Assembly: GCA_021298315.1 (NCBI GenBank)
Contig: JAJTFC010000041.1
Coordinates: 1 to 54,608, forward strand
Length of the DNA stretch: 54,608 bases
DNA from: Planctomycetaceae bacterium
GTDB lineage: Bacteria > Planctomycetota > Planctomycetia > Pirellulales > Pirellulaceae
Direction of reading: 5' to 3'
Part shown: piece by piece, positions 35,356 through 45,173 of the stretch
Numbering within the stretch: the stretch's first letter is position 1
Layout of the letters: every line of letters begins with the position of its first letter
Notes under the pieces: model-generated
Databases searched by the model: none
Seen by the model: the letters and a program-made list of their open reading frames with translations, nothing else
What the model was told of the DNA's origin: nothing
Made by a program: the position numbers and the translations under genes

Positions 35356-36453
35356 TTAAAGTGTGCATCCTGCCGATTGGAAAACCGCATCGAGCACCTG
35401 CTGGGTTTGAAGTGTCATTCTCCCCCAGGATTCTTCAGGGCTGGAGCCTCTGAGGAGGTTATGGAAGTTGTCGAACATGTTGATCTCCTGGCTTGGAGAA
35501 TGACCTGAATCGTATTCAGCAATCGAAAACCTCTTGGTTCGGCGGTGCATGTGGAAATCGCAAACATCGGTCACAAATTCCGGTTGATTCAGATCGAATC
35601 CGACATTCGATCCGTACAGGGGAAGAACGAAATCATCGATCCAGATGCTCCCCTTTTCGCCGCTGATGTGGCACCATTGCTGATGCTCGGTCGCAAAAGA
35701 GCAATAGAAATTTGCTGAGACTCCGTTGTCGAACTGCATCTCTGCGCTGAACTCCATGGGTACGGGTTTTGGGCTCGAATCTCCTTGCAAGGTCGAGATG
35801 CAGCGTGAGGTGATCGAAGTTGGCATCCTCCAACCATTGATCCAAAGAATCATGCGGATGGTATACCATCCTAAATCGCCTAACGATCCATGAGGCTCAT
35901 AGCTCGAATTCGAACGGATATTTTTGGTTCTAAACTCCGTGTCACCATTGAAAGAAAATTGGGTGGCAATTCTTTTGATGGCACCGATTGCCGATGGGTC
36001 TTGTAGCGTCTGGCGAAGTTGCTCCAAACGTCGGCTGTGCATGAACATCACTCCATCCATGAATTGGACTTTATTTCTTTTGCACTCATCGAGGATCTCC
36101 TGAACATCCGCGGCGGTCAAAGCGGCAGGCTTCTCTGCGAGAATATGCTTCCCATGCTTGGCTGCTGCCAGAATCCATTCTTTGCGCAATCCCGTTGGGA
36201 GGGGAATGTAGACAGCATCGACATCTTTGCTTTCCAGCAAGGATTGGTAATTGCCGAAAGCTTTGGGGCTAGCTTCAAAGGGACAATTCGCTTGACATTC
36301 GTCGATGAATCGCTGGGCCGATCCCGTGTCGCGGCTAGCGACGGCTACAACTTGACCATGCTTGCTCCGGGAGATCGCCCGCCAGTTCTTCTTAGCGATT
36401 CCAGCCGTCGATAAAATTCCCCAGCGACAGGTTTCCGATTTCAAAGGCATCAT
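35356..36453 (-). CDS. Gfo/Idh/MocA-family oxidoreductase
   Basis: A 365-residue NAD(P)-dependent oxidoreductase from the double ATG at 36453/36450; the frame extends to a TTG at 36498, but that part lacks family sequence and a ribosome site. The Rossmann start is WGILSTAGIAKKN, with the dinucleotide loop VASRD. Conserved EKPAALT (Lys of the active site) and a GDLGWY motif are visible. Family members oxidise sugars, inositols or sugar acids; the substrate is unknown. It is divergent from the sulfatase gene (126 bases), and a shared regulatory region is possible. Confidence 0.9.
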   Translation of the reverse strand: MMPLKSETCRWGILSTAGIAKKNWRAISRSKHGQVVAVASRDTGSAQRFIDECQANCPFEASPKAFGNYQSLLESKDVDAVYIPLPTGLRKEWILAAAKHGKHILAEKPAALTAADVQEILDECKRNKVQFMDGVMFMHSRRLEQLRQTLQDPSAIGAIKRIATQFSFNGDTEFRTKNIRSNSSYEPHGSLGDLGWYTIRMILWINGWRMPTSITSRCISTLQGDSSPKPVPMEFSAEMQFDNGVSANFYCSFATEHQQWCHISGEKGSIWIDDFVLPLYGSNVGFDLNQPEFVTDVCDFHMHRRTKRFSIAEYDSGHSPSQEINMFDNFHNLLRGSSPEESWGRMTLQTQQVLDAVFQSAGCTL

Positions 36454-36578
36454 GTTCCGTTCGAACTCTCTTTTCAAGGTAAAGCCAAGTGCATCCAAAT
36501 AGGTTTTCCAGTTATACTAAAATCTCGTTCGATTGTGAGCCCCGATGAAACCCTTGCGAAAAGCTTCAGGCGGTCAAA

Positions 36579-38021
36579 ATGATGGAAAGCCAGATCATTG
36601 CCAAGTCCCGCTTGGCATTCGTGCTCTTGATCTTATTGGAAGTCCTATTGCAAGTGTCTCGCCCGCTGTTTGCAGAAACCTCTCATGCGACCGCAAGGCC
36701 CCCCAACATCGTCTTGATTCTGGCCGATGATCTTGGATATGGGGATTGTGGATGCTACGGCCAAACGCGACTGCGCACCCCCAACATCGATCGACTCGGT
36801 AAAGACGGTATGCGTTGGACGCAATTCTATGCTGGGTCGACCGTCTGTGCACCGAGCCGCTGCGTGTTGATGACAGGCAAGCACACCGGTCGATGTTTGA
36901 TTCGCGGCAATTCGAAGGAATCTCTTCCTCCCTCAGAGATTATCTTTCCTGAAATTCTTCGAGAGGCTGGCTACCATTGCGGTCTGTTTGGCAAGTGGGG
37001 GCTGGGCCAAGCCGGTTCAACAGGAACACCGCTAAAAAAGGGATTCGACGATTTTTTGGGTTACCTTGACCAATCCCACGCCCACAATTTCTTTCCGACA
37101 TTTCTGGATTTCAAGGAAGGCCGGAAGCTGTTGAGGAACATCGTTCCAAACGAGTCGGAAATGGGGGCCGGCATCGCGAGTGAAAAAATCGATGACGCTT
37201 CTGAGATCATTTTAGAGCAGGCACTGGATTTCTTACAAAACCACAAAAGCGAACCTTTCTTTCTATTCCTCTCGATCAATTTGCCCCATGCTAACAACGA
37301 AGCTGGAAACCGAGGGACGCAAGAATTCGGATTTGGAAGGTACGCCCAGGAGGACTGGCCTGCTGCCGAGAAGGGATTTGCCAACATGGTTGAAAAGATG
37401 GACCTGCAGGTTGGAAGACTAATCGATCGAATCGATGCCCTTGAGCTTGGCGAATCGACATTGATCTTATTTACCTCTGACAATGGCCCCCACCACGAAG
37501 GTGGACACAAGGACACGTTTTTTTTATCGAGCGGTACTCTTAGGGGGTCAAAGCGCTCGTTGACCGATGGAGGAATTCGCGTTCCAACGCTCGCTCGTTG
37601 GACGGGCAAGATCAAACCGTCGAGCGTTTCCGACCAGATCGGGTGTTTTGATGATCTCTTCCCCACCTTTACGGAATTAGCAGCAGCATCGCAATCATTG
37701 CCCACTGATCTCACCGGCGTCAGCTTGGTTCCAACACTACTTGGGAATCCGGAACAACAAAAGCAGAGGGAATATCTCTATTGGTCTTTCTATGAAGGTG
37801 GGTTAGGGCAAGCCGTTCGAAGCGGACCTTGGAAATTCGTTGAACAACCTCTTGGAAGCGTTCCAAAGCTTTATCGAATCGATCAGGATCCTAAAGAGGA
37901 AAAGGATCTTGCATCGAGCGAACCTTACATTCTAACGAAAATGAAAAAGCACATCGCTGACGCCTATGTTCCAGGGAACTCCCCTTGGATACTAGCCCCC
38001 TCGAAAAAGAGTAAAGAATGA
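36579..38021 (+). CDS. Secreted arylsulfatase
   Basis: A 480-residue type I sulfatase. The signal peptide (LAFVLLILLEVLLQVSRPLFA) is followed by the metal motif NIVLILADDLGYGD and the sulfatase signature C90-A-P-S-R, in which Cys is converted to formylglycine by FGE or anSME (not in the window). A second signature is GKWGLG, and the C-terminal metal motif is FTSDNGPH. It removes sulfate esters, probably from algal or animal polysaccharides, as is frequent in marine planctomycetes. Two ATGs (36579, 36582) follow AGGCGG. Its stop overlaps the next start (ATGA), so it is coupled to the cysteine hydrolase/ThuA fusion. Confidence 0.94.
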   Translation: MMESQIIAKSRLAFVLLILLEVLLQVSRPLFAETSHATARPPNIVLILADDLGYGDCGCYGQTRLRTPNIDRLGKDGMRWTQFYAGSTVCAPSRCVLMTGKHTGRCLIRGNSKESLPPSEIIFPEILREAGYHCGLFGKWGLGQAGSTGTPLKKGFDDFLGYLDQSHAHNFFPTFLDFKEGRKLLRNIVPNESEMGAGIASEKIDDASEIILEQALDFLQNHKSEPFFLFLSINLPHANNEAGNRGTQEFGFGRYAQEDWPAAEKGFANMVEKMDLQVGRLIDRIDALELGESTLILFTSDNGPHHEGGHKDTFFLSSGTLRGSKRSLTDGGIRVPTLARWTGKIKPSSVSDQIGCFDDLFPTFTELAAASQSLPTDLTGVSLVPTLLGNPEQQKQREYLYWSFYEGGLGQAVRSGPWKFVEQPLGSVPKLYRIDQDPKEEKDLASSEPYILTKMKKHIADAYVPGNSPWILAPSKKSKE

Positions 38022-39691
38022 AACTCAAGCACATCATTTTTGCGGGCGTTGTTTCGACGGTTATGATCGCGTTTTCAAACGCTCAAACCCCAAACGAAAT
38101 CTCGAATTTTGCTCTAGAGATTCGCCAGCAGACTCTCATCGAAGCAGGTTCGAGCAACTACCATCGAGTCACAAAACGGGTCGATTGGGAGGCAAAAAAA
38201 ACCGCGATGGTGATTTGCGACGTATGGGATTCCCATCACTGCTTAAACGCAGTTCGACGGGTCGAACAAGTTGCCTCTCGGATCGATCAATTAGCTGCGA
38301 AGCTAAGAAGCCAAGGCGCAATAGTGATTCATGCTCCGAGTGATTGCATGGATTTTTACAAGGATCATCCGGCTCGCAAACGCGCGATGGACATCCCTAT
38401 ACGCAGCGATACACCCGAAGAGATTGAAAAGTGGTGCGATCAAATCGAAGGGGAATCGGCGGATCCCTATCCCGTCGATCAGTCCGACGGAGGTGAGGAT
38501 GATGATCTCGCCGAGCATGCGCAGTGGCAGGCGCGTCTCTCGAGCCTTGGCAGGGACCCCAAACGCCCATGGATTCGACAAACCGGAGACATTCAGATCG
38601 ATAAGAATTTGGACTATGTGAGTGACTCGGGAAAAGAGATCTGGAATATCCTCAAGTCTCATGGGATCGAGCGTGTGGTTGTTTGTGGTGTTCACACCAA
38701 TATGTGTGTGCTAGGAAGACCATTCGGGCTGCGACAACTCAAGCGGCATGGATTTGATCCGGTCCTGGTTCGAGATCTTACCGACACGATGTACAATCCA
38801 TTGCGATGGCCTTACGTGAACCATTTTAGCGGAACCGACCGTGTCATTGATCACATCGAGAGGGTGGTTTGTCCAACAGTCAGCAGCGAGCAATGGCTCG
38901 GTGGCAAGGCGTTCAAGTTTCAAGGGGATAATCGTAAACACTGGGTCCTCTTGATTGCAGAAGACGAGTACAAGACCGACCAGACGCTGGTTCGTTGGGC
39001 CAAAGAACAATTGGAGAAGGAGTTCCGAGTTTCCATTGTCTTCAGCAAATCGGATAATCCAAACATCCTTGTTGGACTTAACGTTCTGGCAGATGCCGAT
39101 GCACTTTTGGTCAGTGTCCGGCGAAGGCCGCTACCGGCTGATCAGTTGAAGCAAATACGAGAATTTGTTGCTTCTGGAAAACCCGTGCTAGGGATACGGA
39201 CTGCTAGCCATGCGTTTAGTCTGCGTGGAAAATCCCCTTCGGAAGGCTTAGCGGATTGGCCCGAGTTTGATGCGGAAGTTTTTGGAGGAAACTATTCCAA
39301 TCATCATGGCAATGACCTAATCACCACGGTGGATGTTGCCAAATACTCCGACCACCCCTTGATCAACACAAGAGACCTTGGTGCCGAGGTTTTCCAAAGC
39401 CGAGGGTCTTTGTACAAGGTTTCGCCACTGAGGCCCGGAACGAATGTTTTGTGGGAAGGTCGCATAGCTAATCAGCCTACCGAGCCCGTCGCTTGGACGT
39501 TTGTACGCGCCGATGCAGGACGATCCTTCTACACATCGCTAGGACACGAGAGCGATTTTCAAAACGATGCGTTTTCCGCTCTATTGCTCAATGCGGCACA
39601 CTGGTTGGTCGACAGCAATAAACGCTATTTACCTGCGGAGATCGAACATCAGCAGCACATGGTCGAGCGTGGAGAGGGAAAGCAACGTTAA
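38018..39691 (+). CDS. Secreted isochorismatase-like cysteine hydrolase fused to a ThuA-like domain
   Basis: A 557-residue exported protein with a signal peptide (cleavage near SNA-QT, residue 22). Residues about 60-290 are an isochorismatase-fold hydrolase: D68 in MVICDVWDSHHC and nucleophile C230 in VVVCGVHTNMCVLG, with cis-peptide geometry typical of the family. Residues about 308-545 form a ThuA-like glutamine-amidotransferase-fold domain (HWVLLIAEDEY, GKPVLGIRTASHAF, FGGNYSNHHGND, GHESDFQND). Both halves are common in planctomycete secreted proteins, but the fusion is worth noting. It overlaps both neighbours (ATGA; TAATG). Substrate unknown, probably an amide released near a sulfated compound. 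Confidence 0.85.
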   Translation: MKLKHIIFAGVVSTVMIAFSNAQTPNEISNFALEIRQQTLIEAGSSNYHRVTKRVDWEAKKTAMVICDVWDSHHCLNAVRRVEQVASRIDQLAAKLRSQGAIVIHAPSDCMDFYKDHPARKRAMDIPIRSDTPEEIEKWCDQIEGESADPYPVDQSDGGEDDDLAEHAQWQARLSSLGRDPKRPWIRQTGDIQIDKNLDYVSDSGKEIWNILKSHGIERVVVCGVHTNMCVLGRPFGLRQLKRHGFDPVLVRDLTDTMYNPLRWPYVNHFSGTDRVIDHIERVVCPTVSSEQWLGGKAFKFQGDNRKHWVLLIAEDEYKTDQTLVRWAKEQLEKEFRVSIVFSKSDNPNILVGLNVLADADALLVSVRRRPLPADQLKQIREFVASGKPVLGIRTASHAFSLRGKSPSEGLADWPEFDAEVFGGNYSNHHGNDLITTVDVAKYSDHPLINTRDLGAEVFQSRGSLYKVSPLRPGTNVLWEGRIANQPTEPVAWTFVRADAGRSFYTSLGHESDFQNDAFSALLLNAAHWLVDSNKRYLPAEIEHQQHMVERGEGKQR

Positions 39692-41289
39692 TGGACCGGC
39701 AAAAATACCAGGAGTTGATGGGAACGTTTTTTGAATGGAACCAACCTGAACTCGTCAAGATATTTTCAGAGTTATTGGCATCGGCGGCAGCCGAAGAAGC
39801 TCTCACGCCCGCGCAGATCATGAGCCAGAACTACGAGACTGCTCGGGCAAATCCTGAGATCCATAGCATTCCGGGCAATCTCAAGGATGCTCGCGACGCG
39901 ATTTTCCCTTACTTCTGGGGTACCGATAGCTGGAACAATCCACTGCACCTGGAGAACGTCAGGGGACCGGCCAACCAAGCCTCCTTGATCGGAGCGATCG
40001 CTTGTTTGCTAAAGAACCCAAACCTCTGTACGGATCGATACAGTCAACGCTCCAATGAGCTTGAAGTCAAAGCCATTACCGCACTGGCGAATCTGATCTA
40101 TTACCATACGATCGATCCCTGGGGCGTCTTTACAATCGGTGGAACAATCTCCAATCTCTACGGGGCAAAAATCGGAATAGAACGAGTACTGCCCGGTGCC
40201 ATGCAGGTGGGGATCAATGGTCGTCGAGTAGCTGGTATATGCTCTCAAGCGGGCCATTATTCGAATCAAACGGTCGCCGGATGGCTAGGGATTGGTACCT
40301 CGAACCTGATCGAAATCCCAACCGATGCAAATTTGAGCATGAGAATCGATCTGCTCGAGGAGACATTGCACCGACTCTACAGAGAGAAAACAAAGGTCGC
40401 TTATATCTGTGCGACTTTTGGTACCACCGATGGTTTCGGCATCGATGATGTGCGAGCGATCCGCGAATGTGCGGAACGCATTTCGCAAGAGTACGGCGAA
40501 ACGATGCCCCAGATCCATTGCGATGCAGCCGTAGGTTGGACAATGTCGGTACTGACCGACTACGACCGAAAGTCCAATCCATTGAAATTCGAACCGAAGT
40601 TGCTTGGGATGATCGAGAAAGCTCAAGCTCTCAATGTCGGTTTGCGTTACGCCGATAGCGTGACGATCGATTTTCATAAATTCGGACGGGGGCATTATCC
40701 ATCGAGCGCGTTTATCGTGAATCGAAGGGAAGACCTCAAGTACCTGGCAAGAACCGTCAGCGATACCCCTTATTTTTCTGACGCCGATGCCAGCAGAGAC
40801 CCCGCCTTATTAACATTGGAATGCTCGAGGCCTGCGATTGGGCCTTACTCGGTCATCGCCTCGCTCAATGGCATCGGGCTTGCCGGCTGGCAGATGCTCG
40901 TCGCACGCAGTTTGGAATTGGCTCAGCGACTCAAAGAGAGACTCGCCAAGATCGAATACTGTAAAGTTCTTAACTCGGAAATCATCAGTCCGTCGGTCAA
41001 TTGGTGGGTGTTGCCCAAGGGTCGAAATGCCCAAGAGATCTTCGATCGATTGGTTCGCAACGAGTTGAGCAGCGAGCAGATTCAGCGATACAGCAAAGAG
41101 ATTCGCCACCTGTTCGACAAGCGGCTCAAGACCATGGATGCAGCCGTCGACGCAAGGTTAGGGTTCACGACGAGTTTTGGTTACTGCCCCAATGGTGTCG
41201 ATATCCCCGCTTGGAAGGCCGTATTCTTTAACCCTAGGACGACCGACGAAATCGTCGATCGTATGATCACTAGTATCGAAGAACTCTAA
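39691..41289 (+). CDS. Group II PLP-dependent decarboxylase
   Basis: A 532-residue enzyme of the glutamate/aromatic-amino-acid decarboxylase type. The PLP Lys is K330 in IDFHKFGRG, with D278 in HCDAAVGW and H189 in SQAGHYS stacking on the cofactor. The GGTISNLYGAKIG segment binds phosphate. The family decarboxylates Glu, Asp, Tyr, Trp or diaminobutyrate; which substrate cannot be told from the sequence. No signal peptide is seen, so it acts in the cytoplasm although its two coupled neighbours are secreted. Its ATG overlaps the upstream stop (TAATG). Confidence 0.88.
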   Translation: MDRQKYQELMGTFFEWNQPELVKIFSELLASAAAEEALTPAQIMSQNYETARANPEIHSIPGNLKDARDAIFPYFWGTDSWNNPLHLENVRGPANQASLIGAIACLLKNPNLCTDRYSQRSNELEVKAITALANLIYYHTIDPWGVFTIGGTISNLYGAKIGIERVLPGAMQVGINGRRVAGICSQAGHYSNQTVAGWLGIGTSNLIEIPTDANLSMRIDLLEETLHRLYREKTKVAYICATFGTTDGFGIDDVRAIRECAERISQEYGETMPQIHCDAAVGWTMSVLTDYDRKSNPLKFEPKLLGMIEKAQALNVGLRYADSVTIDFHKFGRGHYPSSAFIVNRREDLKYLARTVSDTPYFSDADASRDPALLTLECSRPAIGPYSVIASLNGIGLAGWQMLVARSLELAQRLKERLAKIEYCKVLNSEIISPSVNWWVLPKGRNAQEIFDRLVRNELSSEQIQRYSKEIRHLFDKRLKTMDAAVDARLGFTTSFGYCPNGVDIPAWKAVFFNPRTTDEIVDRMITSIEEL

Positions 41290-41398
41290 AAACGATCCGA
41301 GTACCGTTTCACTGAGTACGAGCACGAGTACGAATAGAGCAGGTGGCATAAATTTTCAGCCACGATAATTCCCGATGTACTCTATTTTTTGTGGACTT

Positions 41399-42706
41399 TT
41401 AGGGTTTGGCCGAAATACGGATGCGACGGTATTCCATCTGGCCATGATCCCCCTCTAAACCGATCGGGCCGGTGGCTGGAAGCTTGAGGGCTTCCTCGAT
41501 CACCTCGCCATTGCAAGTGCAATGAGCGACATTGTCTTTGACCGTGACGATCAATTCGTTCCAATCTCCAGGTCGATAGTTCTTAAGGTTCTTGTAAGGG
41601 CCCGCAAGAGGATAATCGCGGCATTGGAGTTGGGGTTGGCGGATAAAGACTCCGCTATCGGCATTGGGTGTCGCACGAAACTCAAGCTTCAGAACGAAAT
41701 CGCCTGGGAATTCTTTTTTGGTGTAGAGTTGTTGAATCCTGCGTCCTTCTGCCGGGGTTGTAACAACAATTCGATTCTGGATCGCCACATAACGTCCGTC
41801 ACTTGTAGAACTCTTGCCTTCGAGATCCTCTTGGGCCGGTGATGATTTGGATTCGGCAAGCCGCCATCCGGAGAGATCCTTACCGTTGGTAAGCGAAACG
41901 AAGCCAGGTTCAAGCGTAAAGGTATCCGGCTCGGTTTCGATGAGTCCTTGGGTTGCCAAGATGGGTCGGATGGCAGAGGCCCATTTTGCATAGCCTGCTT
42001 GGTTGGGATGAAGAAGATCTGGAAACTCCGCCTCTTTGGCATCTCCTTGTTCGTTAGCAAAAAGGGTCCACGTATCGAGCATGGTGACCTGCGGATAGTT
42101 TTTCGCGACATTAGCGATCGCTTCGTTGATGTCTTTGATCTGCTGGGCAGGACGTTTCTTGGTGGCCGATGCAGGGAAGACTCTGCATAGCGTCACGGGT
42201 ATCTTCGAATTGAATTTCTGGATCTCCGAAAGCATCAAATCGATATTCTTGGAGACCACGGTTGCATCGGCACCTTCTTCTAAGTCGTTGGTACCCATAA
42301 GCATGACGATCCCTTTTGGATTGAGGTCTAGCACATCTTTTCGAAGACGTAGTAGCATTCCTCGGGTCGTATCGCCACTGATCCCTCGATTCGCAACCTT
42401 AAGCCCCGGGAAGGATTTGCCCATGTCTTCGCCCCACCCTTGCGTGATGGAATCCCCGAGAAAGACCACGGAATTCTGATCCGCTTGGGTGCGAGTTGCC
42501 CAAGCTTTTCTTTTCTCGTTCCAAAGATTCTTGAACCAATCGTAGCGTCGGATCGGGCCCAGACCCGCAAGACCTTCGTCCGTATCTGGCAAGGTGATGC
42601 TGTCTGCCGACCGCTGAGCGTAGACGGATTTGCAGTCGCTGATTGGAATAAGCAGCAGTACAGCAATAAAGAGCACGAGACGGTGAGTGAGGAAGTGGTT
42701 TTTCAT
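41399..42706 (-). CDS. Secreted SGNH/GDSL hydrolase fused to DUF1080
   Basis: A 435-residue exported protein from ATG 42706, giving a signal peptide (LVLFIAVLLLIPIS). Residues about 75-245 are an SGNH esterase: FLGDSITQGWG (Ser), GISGDTT, MGTNDLEEG and DLLHPNQAG (Asp-His). Residues about 255-435 are a DUF1080 (3-keto-disaccharide hydrolase-like, concanavalin-fold) domain: FVSLTNGKDLSGWRL, RATPNADSGVFI and EYRRIRI at the end. The pair could remove acyl groups from, and bind or cleave, a modified glycan. It converges on the decarboxylase gene, and the IlvD/Edd gene lies upstream on the same strand. Confidence 0.88.
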   Translation of the reverse strand: MKNHFLTHRLVLFIAVLLLIPISDCKSVYAQRSADSITLPDTDEGLAGLGPIRRYDWFKNLWNEKRKAWATRTQADQNSVVFLGDSITQGWGEDMGKSFPGLKVANRGISGDTTRGMLLRLRKDVLDLNPKGIVMLMGTNDLEEGADATVVSKNIDLMLSEIQKFNSKIPVTLCRVFPASATKKRPAQQIKDINEAIANVAKNYPQVTMLDTWTLFANEQGDAKEAEFPDLLHPNQAGYAKWASAIRPILATQGLIETEPDTFTLEPGFVSLTNGKDLSGWRLAESKSSPAQEDLEGKSSTSDGRYVAIQNRIVVTTPAEGRRIQQLYTKKEFPGDFVLKLEFRATPNADSGVFIRQPQLQCRDYPLAGPYKNLKNYRPGDWNELIVTVKDNVAHCTCNGEVIEEALKLPATGPIGLEGDHGQMEYRRIRISAKP

Positions 42707-42785
42707 GCGTACCAAATTTTCTTTGTAGGAGTAAGAAATCGCCAATCAGGGTTTGATCGTAGGAGTGCGGTTGCCTTTGAGAGAG

Positions 42786-44513
42786 CTAAAAAATGTCGGG
42801 CTCCTTGCCGTAGTCTCCACCTTCGAGGAAGTCGAAATCGCAACCGCGATCGGCTTGTGTTACATGCTTGGTGTATAGCCAAGTGTATCCGCGGGAGGCA
42901 TGCTCGCGTGGAGGAACCCAATCCTTCTTGCGAGCTTGTAATTCCTCGTCCGAGATCAACAGCGTGATTCGTCTTGCTGGAACATTGAGTTCGATCACAT
43001 CTCCGGTTTTGACCCAAGCCAGTGGGCCTCCGAGTCGGGACTCGGGTGAAACATGGAGCACACAAGTCCCATAGCTTGTGCCGCTCATCCTCGCATCGGA
43101 AATCCGCACCATGTCCCGCACACCTTGTTTGAGTAGTTTTTCTGGGATGGGCAACATGCCCCACTCGGGAAATCCAGGTGCTCCGCTGGGTCCAGCATCT
43201 TTGAGAACCAACACCGAATCGGGGGTCACATCAAGTTCGGGGTCATGGATTCGCTTTTTCAGATCGGGATAGTTTTCGAAAACGACCGCAGGTCCGCGAT
43301 GTTCGAGGAGTTGGCCATCGGTGGCTGATGATTTAATCACGCACCCGTTTGGTGAAAGATTCCCCTTGAGCACACAGGTTCCTGCATGTTCCACGATGGG
43401 GTTGCTCCGCAAACGGATTACATCTTGGTGGATAATCCTTGCCTGATCGAGCGAATCCCCGAGTGTTTTTCCGTTGATTTGACGTCCGGAGAGATCCAGC
43501 AGGTCGGTCAGTTGCGTCCAGAGACTTCGCAGTCCTCCTGCTCTGTGAAAATCCTCCATCAAGAACTTTCCACTTGGGCGAATATTTGCAAGGATCGGAA
43601 CTTTTCGCGACCAAGTATCGAAATCCTCGAGGGTGATCCGAATACCCGCTCGACCTGCCATAGCAATGATATGGACAATTGCATTGGTCGATCCACCGAT
43701 GGTCAGTTGGGTGATCATCGCGTTGATAAAGGAGCCTTGTGTCAGCAGGCTCGATGGTTTTCGGTTCGTCCAAGCCGATTCGACGGCCAAGCGACCCGAG
43801 GCGACTGCTAAGCGGGAATGTTCCGAGACGACAGCCGGGATAGAACTCGCGCCGGGCAGGGTAAAACCAAGGGCTTCGGCAATGCATGCCATGGTCGAGG
43901 CAGTGCCCATGGTCATGCAAGTTCCAGCCGAGCGCGCGATGCAATTTTCAATTTCTTGCCACTGCTCTTCGCATAGATTGCCTGCGCATCGTTCGGCCCA
44001 ATACTTCCAAGCGTCGGTGCCACTGCCCAGAGTGTTGTCGCGCCAGTAGGCGTTGAGCATAGGACCTGCGGGTAGAAATACGCTCGGTATATCTGCACTG
44101 ATGGCACCCATAAGCATTGCAGGAACCGTTTTGTCGCATCCACCCAAGAGTACAGCCGCGTCGATCGGATGGCAACGTAGCACCTCTTCGGTCTCCATCG
44201 CGAGCAGATTTCGATAGAGCATGGTTGTAGGTTTCATGAGCATTTCGCCCAGGCTCATGACGGGGATCTCCACTGGGAATCCACCTGCTTGAAGCACACC
44301 GCGTTTGACTTCTTTGACACGCTCTTGGAAATGAGAGTGGCAAGTATTCATTTCGCTCCAGGTGTTGAGCACTCCGATGATGGGTTTGTCTCGAAAGTCT
44401 TGGTCATCAAACCCCATGCCCTTAAGGCGGGAGCGATGCCCAAAGCTTCTGAGGTCATCAGGAGCAAACCAACGCTGGGAACGGAGTTTCGATGGATCTT
44501 TTGTGGGATTCAT
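42786..44513 (-). CDS. IlvD/Edd-family dehydratase (sugar-acid type)
   Basis: A 575-residue iron-sulfur dehydratase. Cluster and metal motifs are NTCHSHF, GGCDKTVPAM and GTCMTMGTASTMA; the catalytic C-terminal segment contains RISDARMSGTSYGTCVLHVSP. The motif order and N-terminal RSQRWFAPDDLRSFGHRSR resemble L-arabonate, D-xylonate or D-fuconate dehydratases more than dihydroxy-acid dehydratase, suggesting 2-keto-3-deoxy acid formation from a sugar acid. Annotating it as ilvD would probably be wrong. It sits between upp and the SGNH/DUF1080 gene, all on the minus strand. Confidence 0.9.
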   Translation of the reverse strand: MNPTKDPSKLRSQRWFAPDDLRSFGHRSRLKGMGFDDQDFRDKPIIGVLNTWSEMNTCHSHFQERVKEVKRGVLQAGGFPVEIPVMSLGEMLMKPTTMLYRNLLAMETEEVLRCHPIDAAVLLGGCDKTVPAMLMGAISADIPSVFLPAGPMLNAYWRDNTLGSGTDAWKYWAERCAGNLCEEQWQEIENCIARSAGTCMTMGTASTMACIAEALGFTLPGASSIPAVVSEHSRLAVASGRLAVESAWTNRKPSSLLTQGSFINAMITQLTIGGSTNAIVHIIAMAGRAGIRITLEDFDTWSRKVPILANIRPSGKFLMEDFHRAGGLRSLWTQLTDLLDLSGRQINGKTLGDSLDQARIIHQDVIRLRSNPIVEHAGTCVLKGNLSPNGCVIKSSATDGQLLEHRGPAVVFENYPDLKKRIHDPELDVTPDSVLVLKDAGPSGAPGFPEWGMLPIPEKLLKQGVRDMVRISDARMSGTSYGTCVLHVSPESRLGGPLAWVKTGDVIELNVPARRITLLISDEELQARKKDWVPPREHASRGYTWLYTKHVTQADRGCDFDFLEGGDYGKEPDIF

Positions 44514-44537
44514 GCGAGTAAAAGATTATCGTAAAGA

Positions 44538-45173
44538 TTATCGTTTGGTATTAAAGATCCTGTCACCTGCATCGCCCAATCCTGGAACAATGAACTTCTG
44601 ATCATTGAGCTCTTGATCGACCGCACCGACATAGATCGACACGTCGGGGTGTTCTTCGTGCAGAGCATGAATTCCCTCGGGAGCTGCGATGACGCTCAAT
44701 ACTCGAACATCGTGGACCCCCCAGCGTTTCAAGGCGGCCACTGCAACACGAATCGAACCACCGGTAGCGAGCATTGGATCCAAAACGAATCCAACTTGAG
44801 CAGGGTTGTCTTTTGGCAATTTGCAGTAGTATTCGATAGGCTTTGCTGTTTCTTCATCGCGATACATACCCAAGTGCCAAACCTCCGCACTGGGAATCAA
44901 TTCGAGGATGGGCTCAACGAGTCCGAGACCGGCACGAAGAATTGGAATGATGGCGATGCGTTGTGCGATTTTTTCCGCCCGCATTCGGGTCAATGGCGTT
45001 TGAATCTCAGTTGTAGCAAGGCTCAGATCCTCGGTCGCGCGGACTGCAAGCAGCATCGAAAGCAATCGAATTTGGTTTCGAAACAAGACCGATTCGGTCG
45101 TGTGATCCCTGAGGATCGCTAAGTGGTGTTTTGCTAGTGGATGATGAAGCTCAACGATCTTGGGCATCGCCAT
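44538..45173 (-). CDS. upp: Uracil phosphoribosyltransferase
   Basis: Makes UMP from uracil and PRPP in pyrimidine salvage. The protein is 211 residues, normal for the family, from ATG 45173 with AAAGGA five bases upstream. Motifs: VELHHPLAKHHLAILRD, the LRAGLG segment (PILRAGLGLVEPIL) and the PRPP loop LDPMLATGGS, then VDQELNDQKFIVPGLGDAG at the C-terminus, which binds uracil. It is followed after 24 bases by the IlvD/Edd gene. Confidence 0.95.
   Translation of the reverse strand: MAMPKIVELHHPLAKHHLAILRDHTTESVLFRNQIRLLSMLLAVRATEDLSLATTEIQTPLTRMRAEKIAQRIAIIPILRAGLGLVEPILELIPSAEVWHLGMYRDEETAKPIEYYCKLPKDNPAQVGFVLDPMLATGGSIRVAVAALKRWGVHDVRVLSVIAAPEGIHALHEEHPDVSIYVGAVDQELNDQKFIVPGLGDAGDRIFNTKR

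Noticed and set aside
37061-37714. A 217-codon minus-strand frame opposite the sulfatase
   Set aside because: Shadow of a gene with intact catalytic motifs; no independent evidence.
42786-44513. Annotation as dihydroxy-acid dehydratase (ilvD)
   Set aside because: N-terminal and cluster motifs look closer to sugar-acid dehydratases, and no branched-chain amino-acid gene is nearby.
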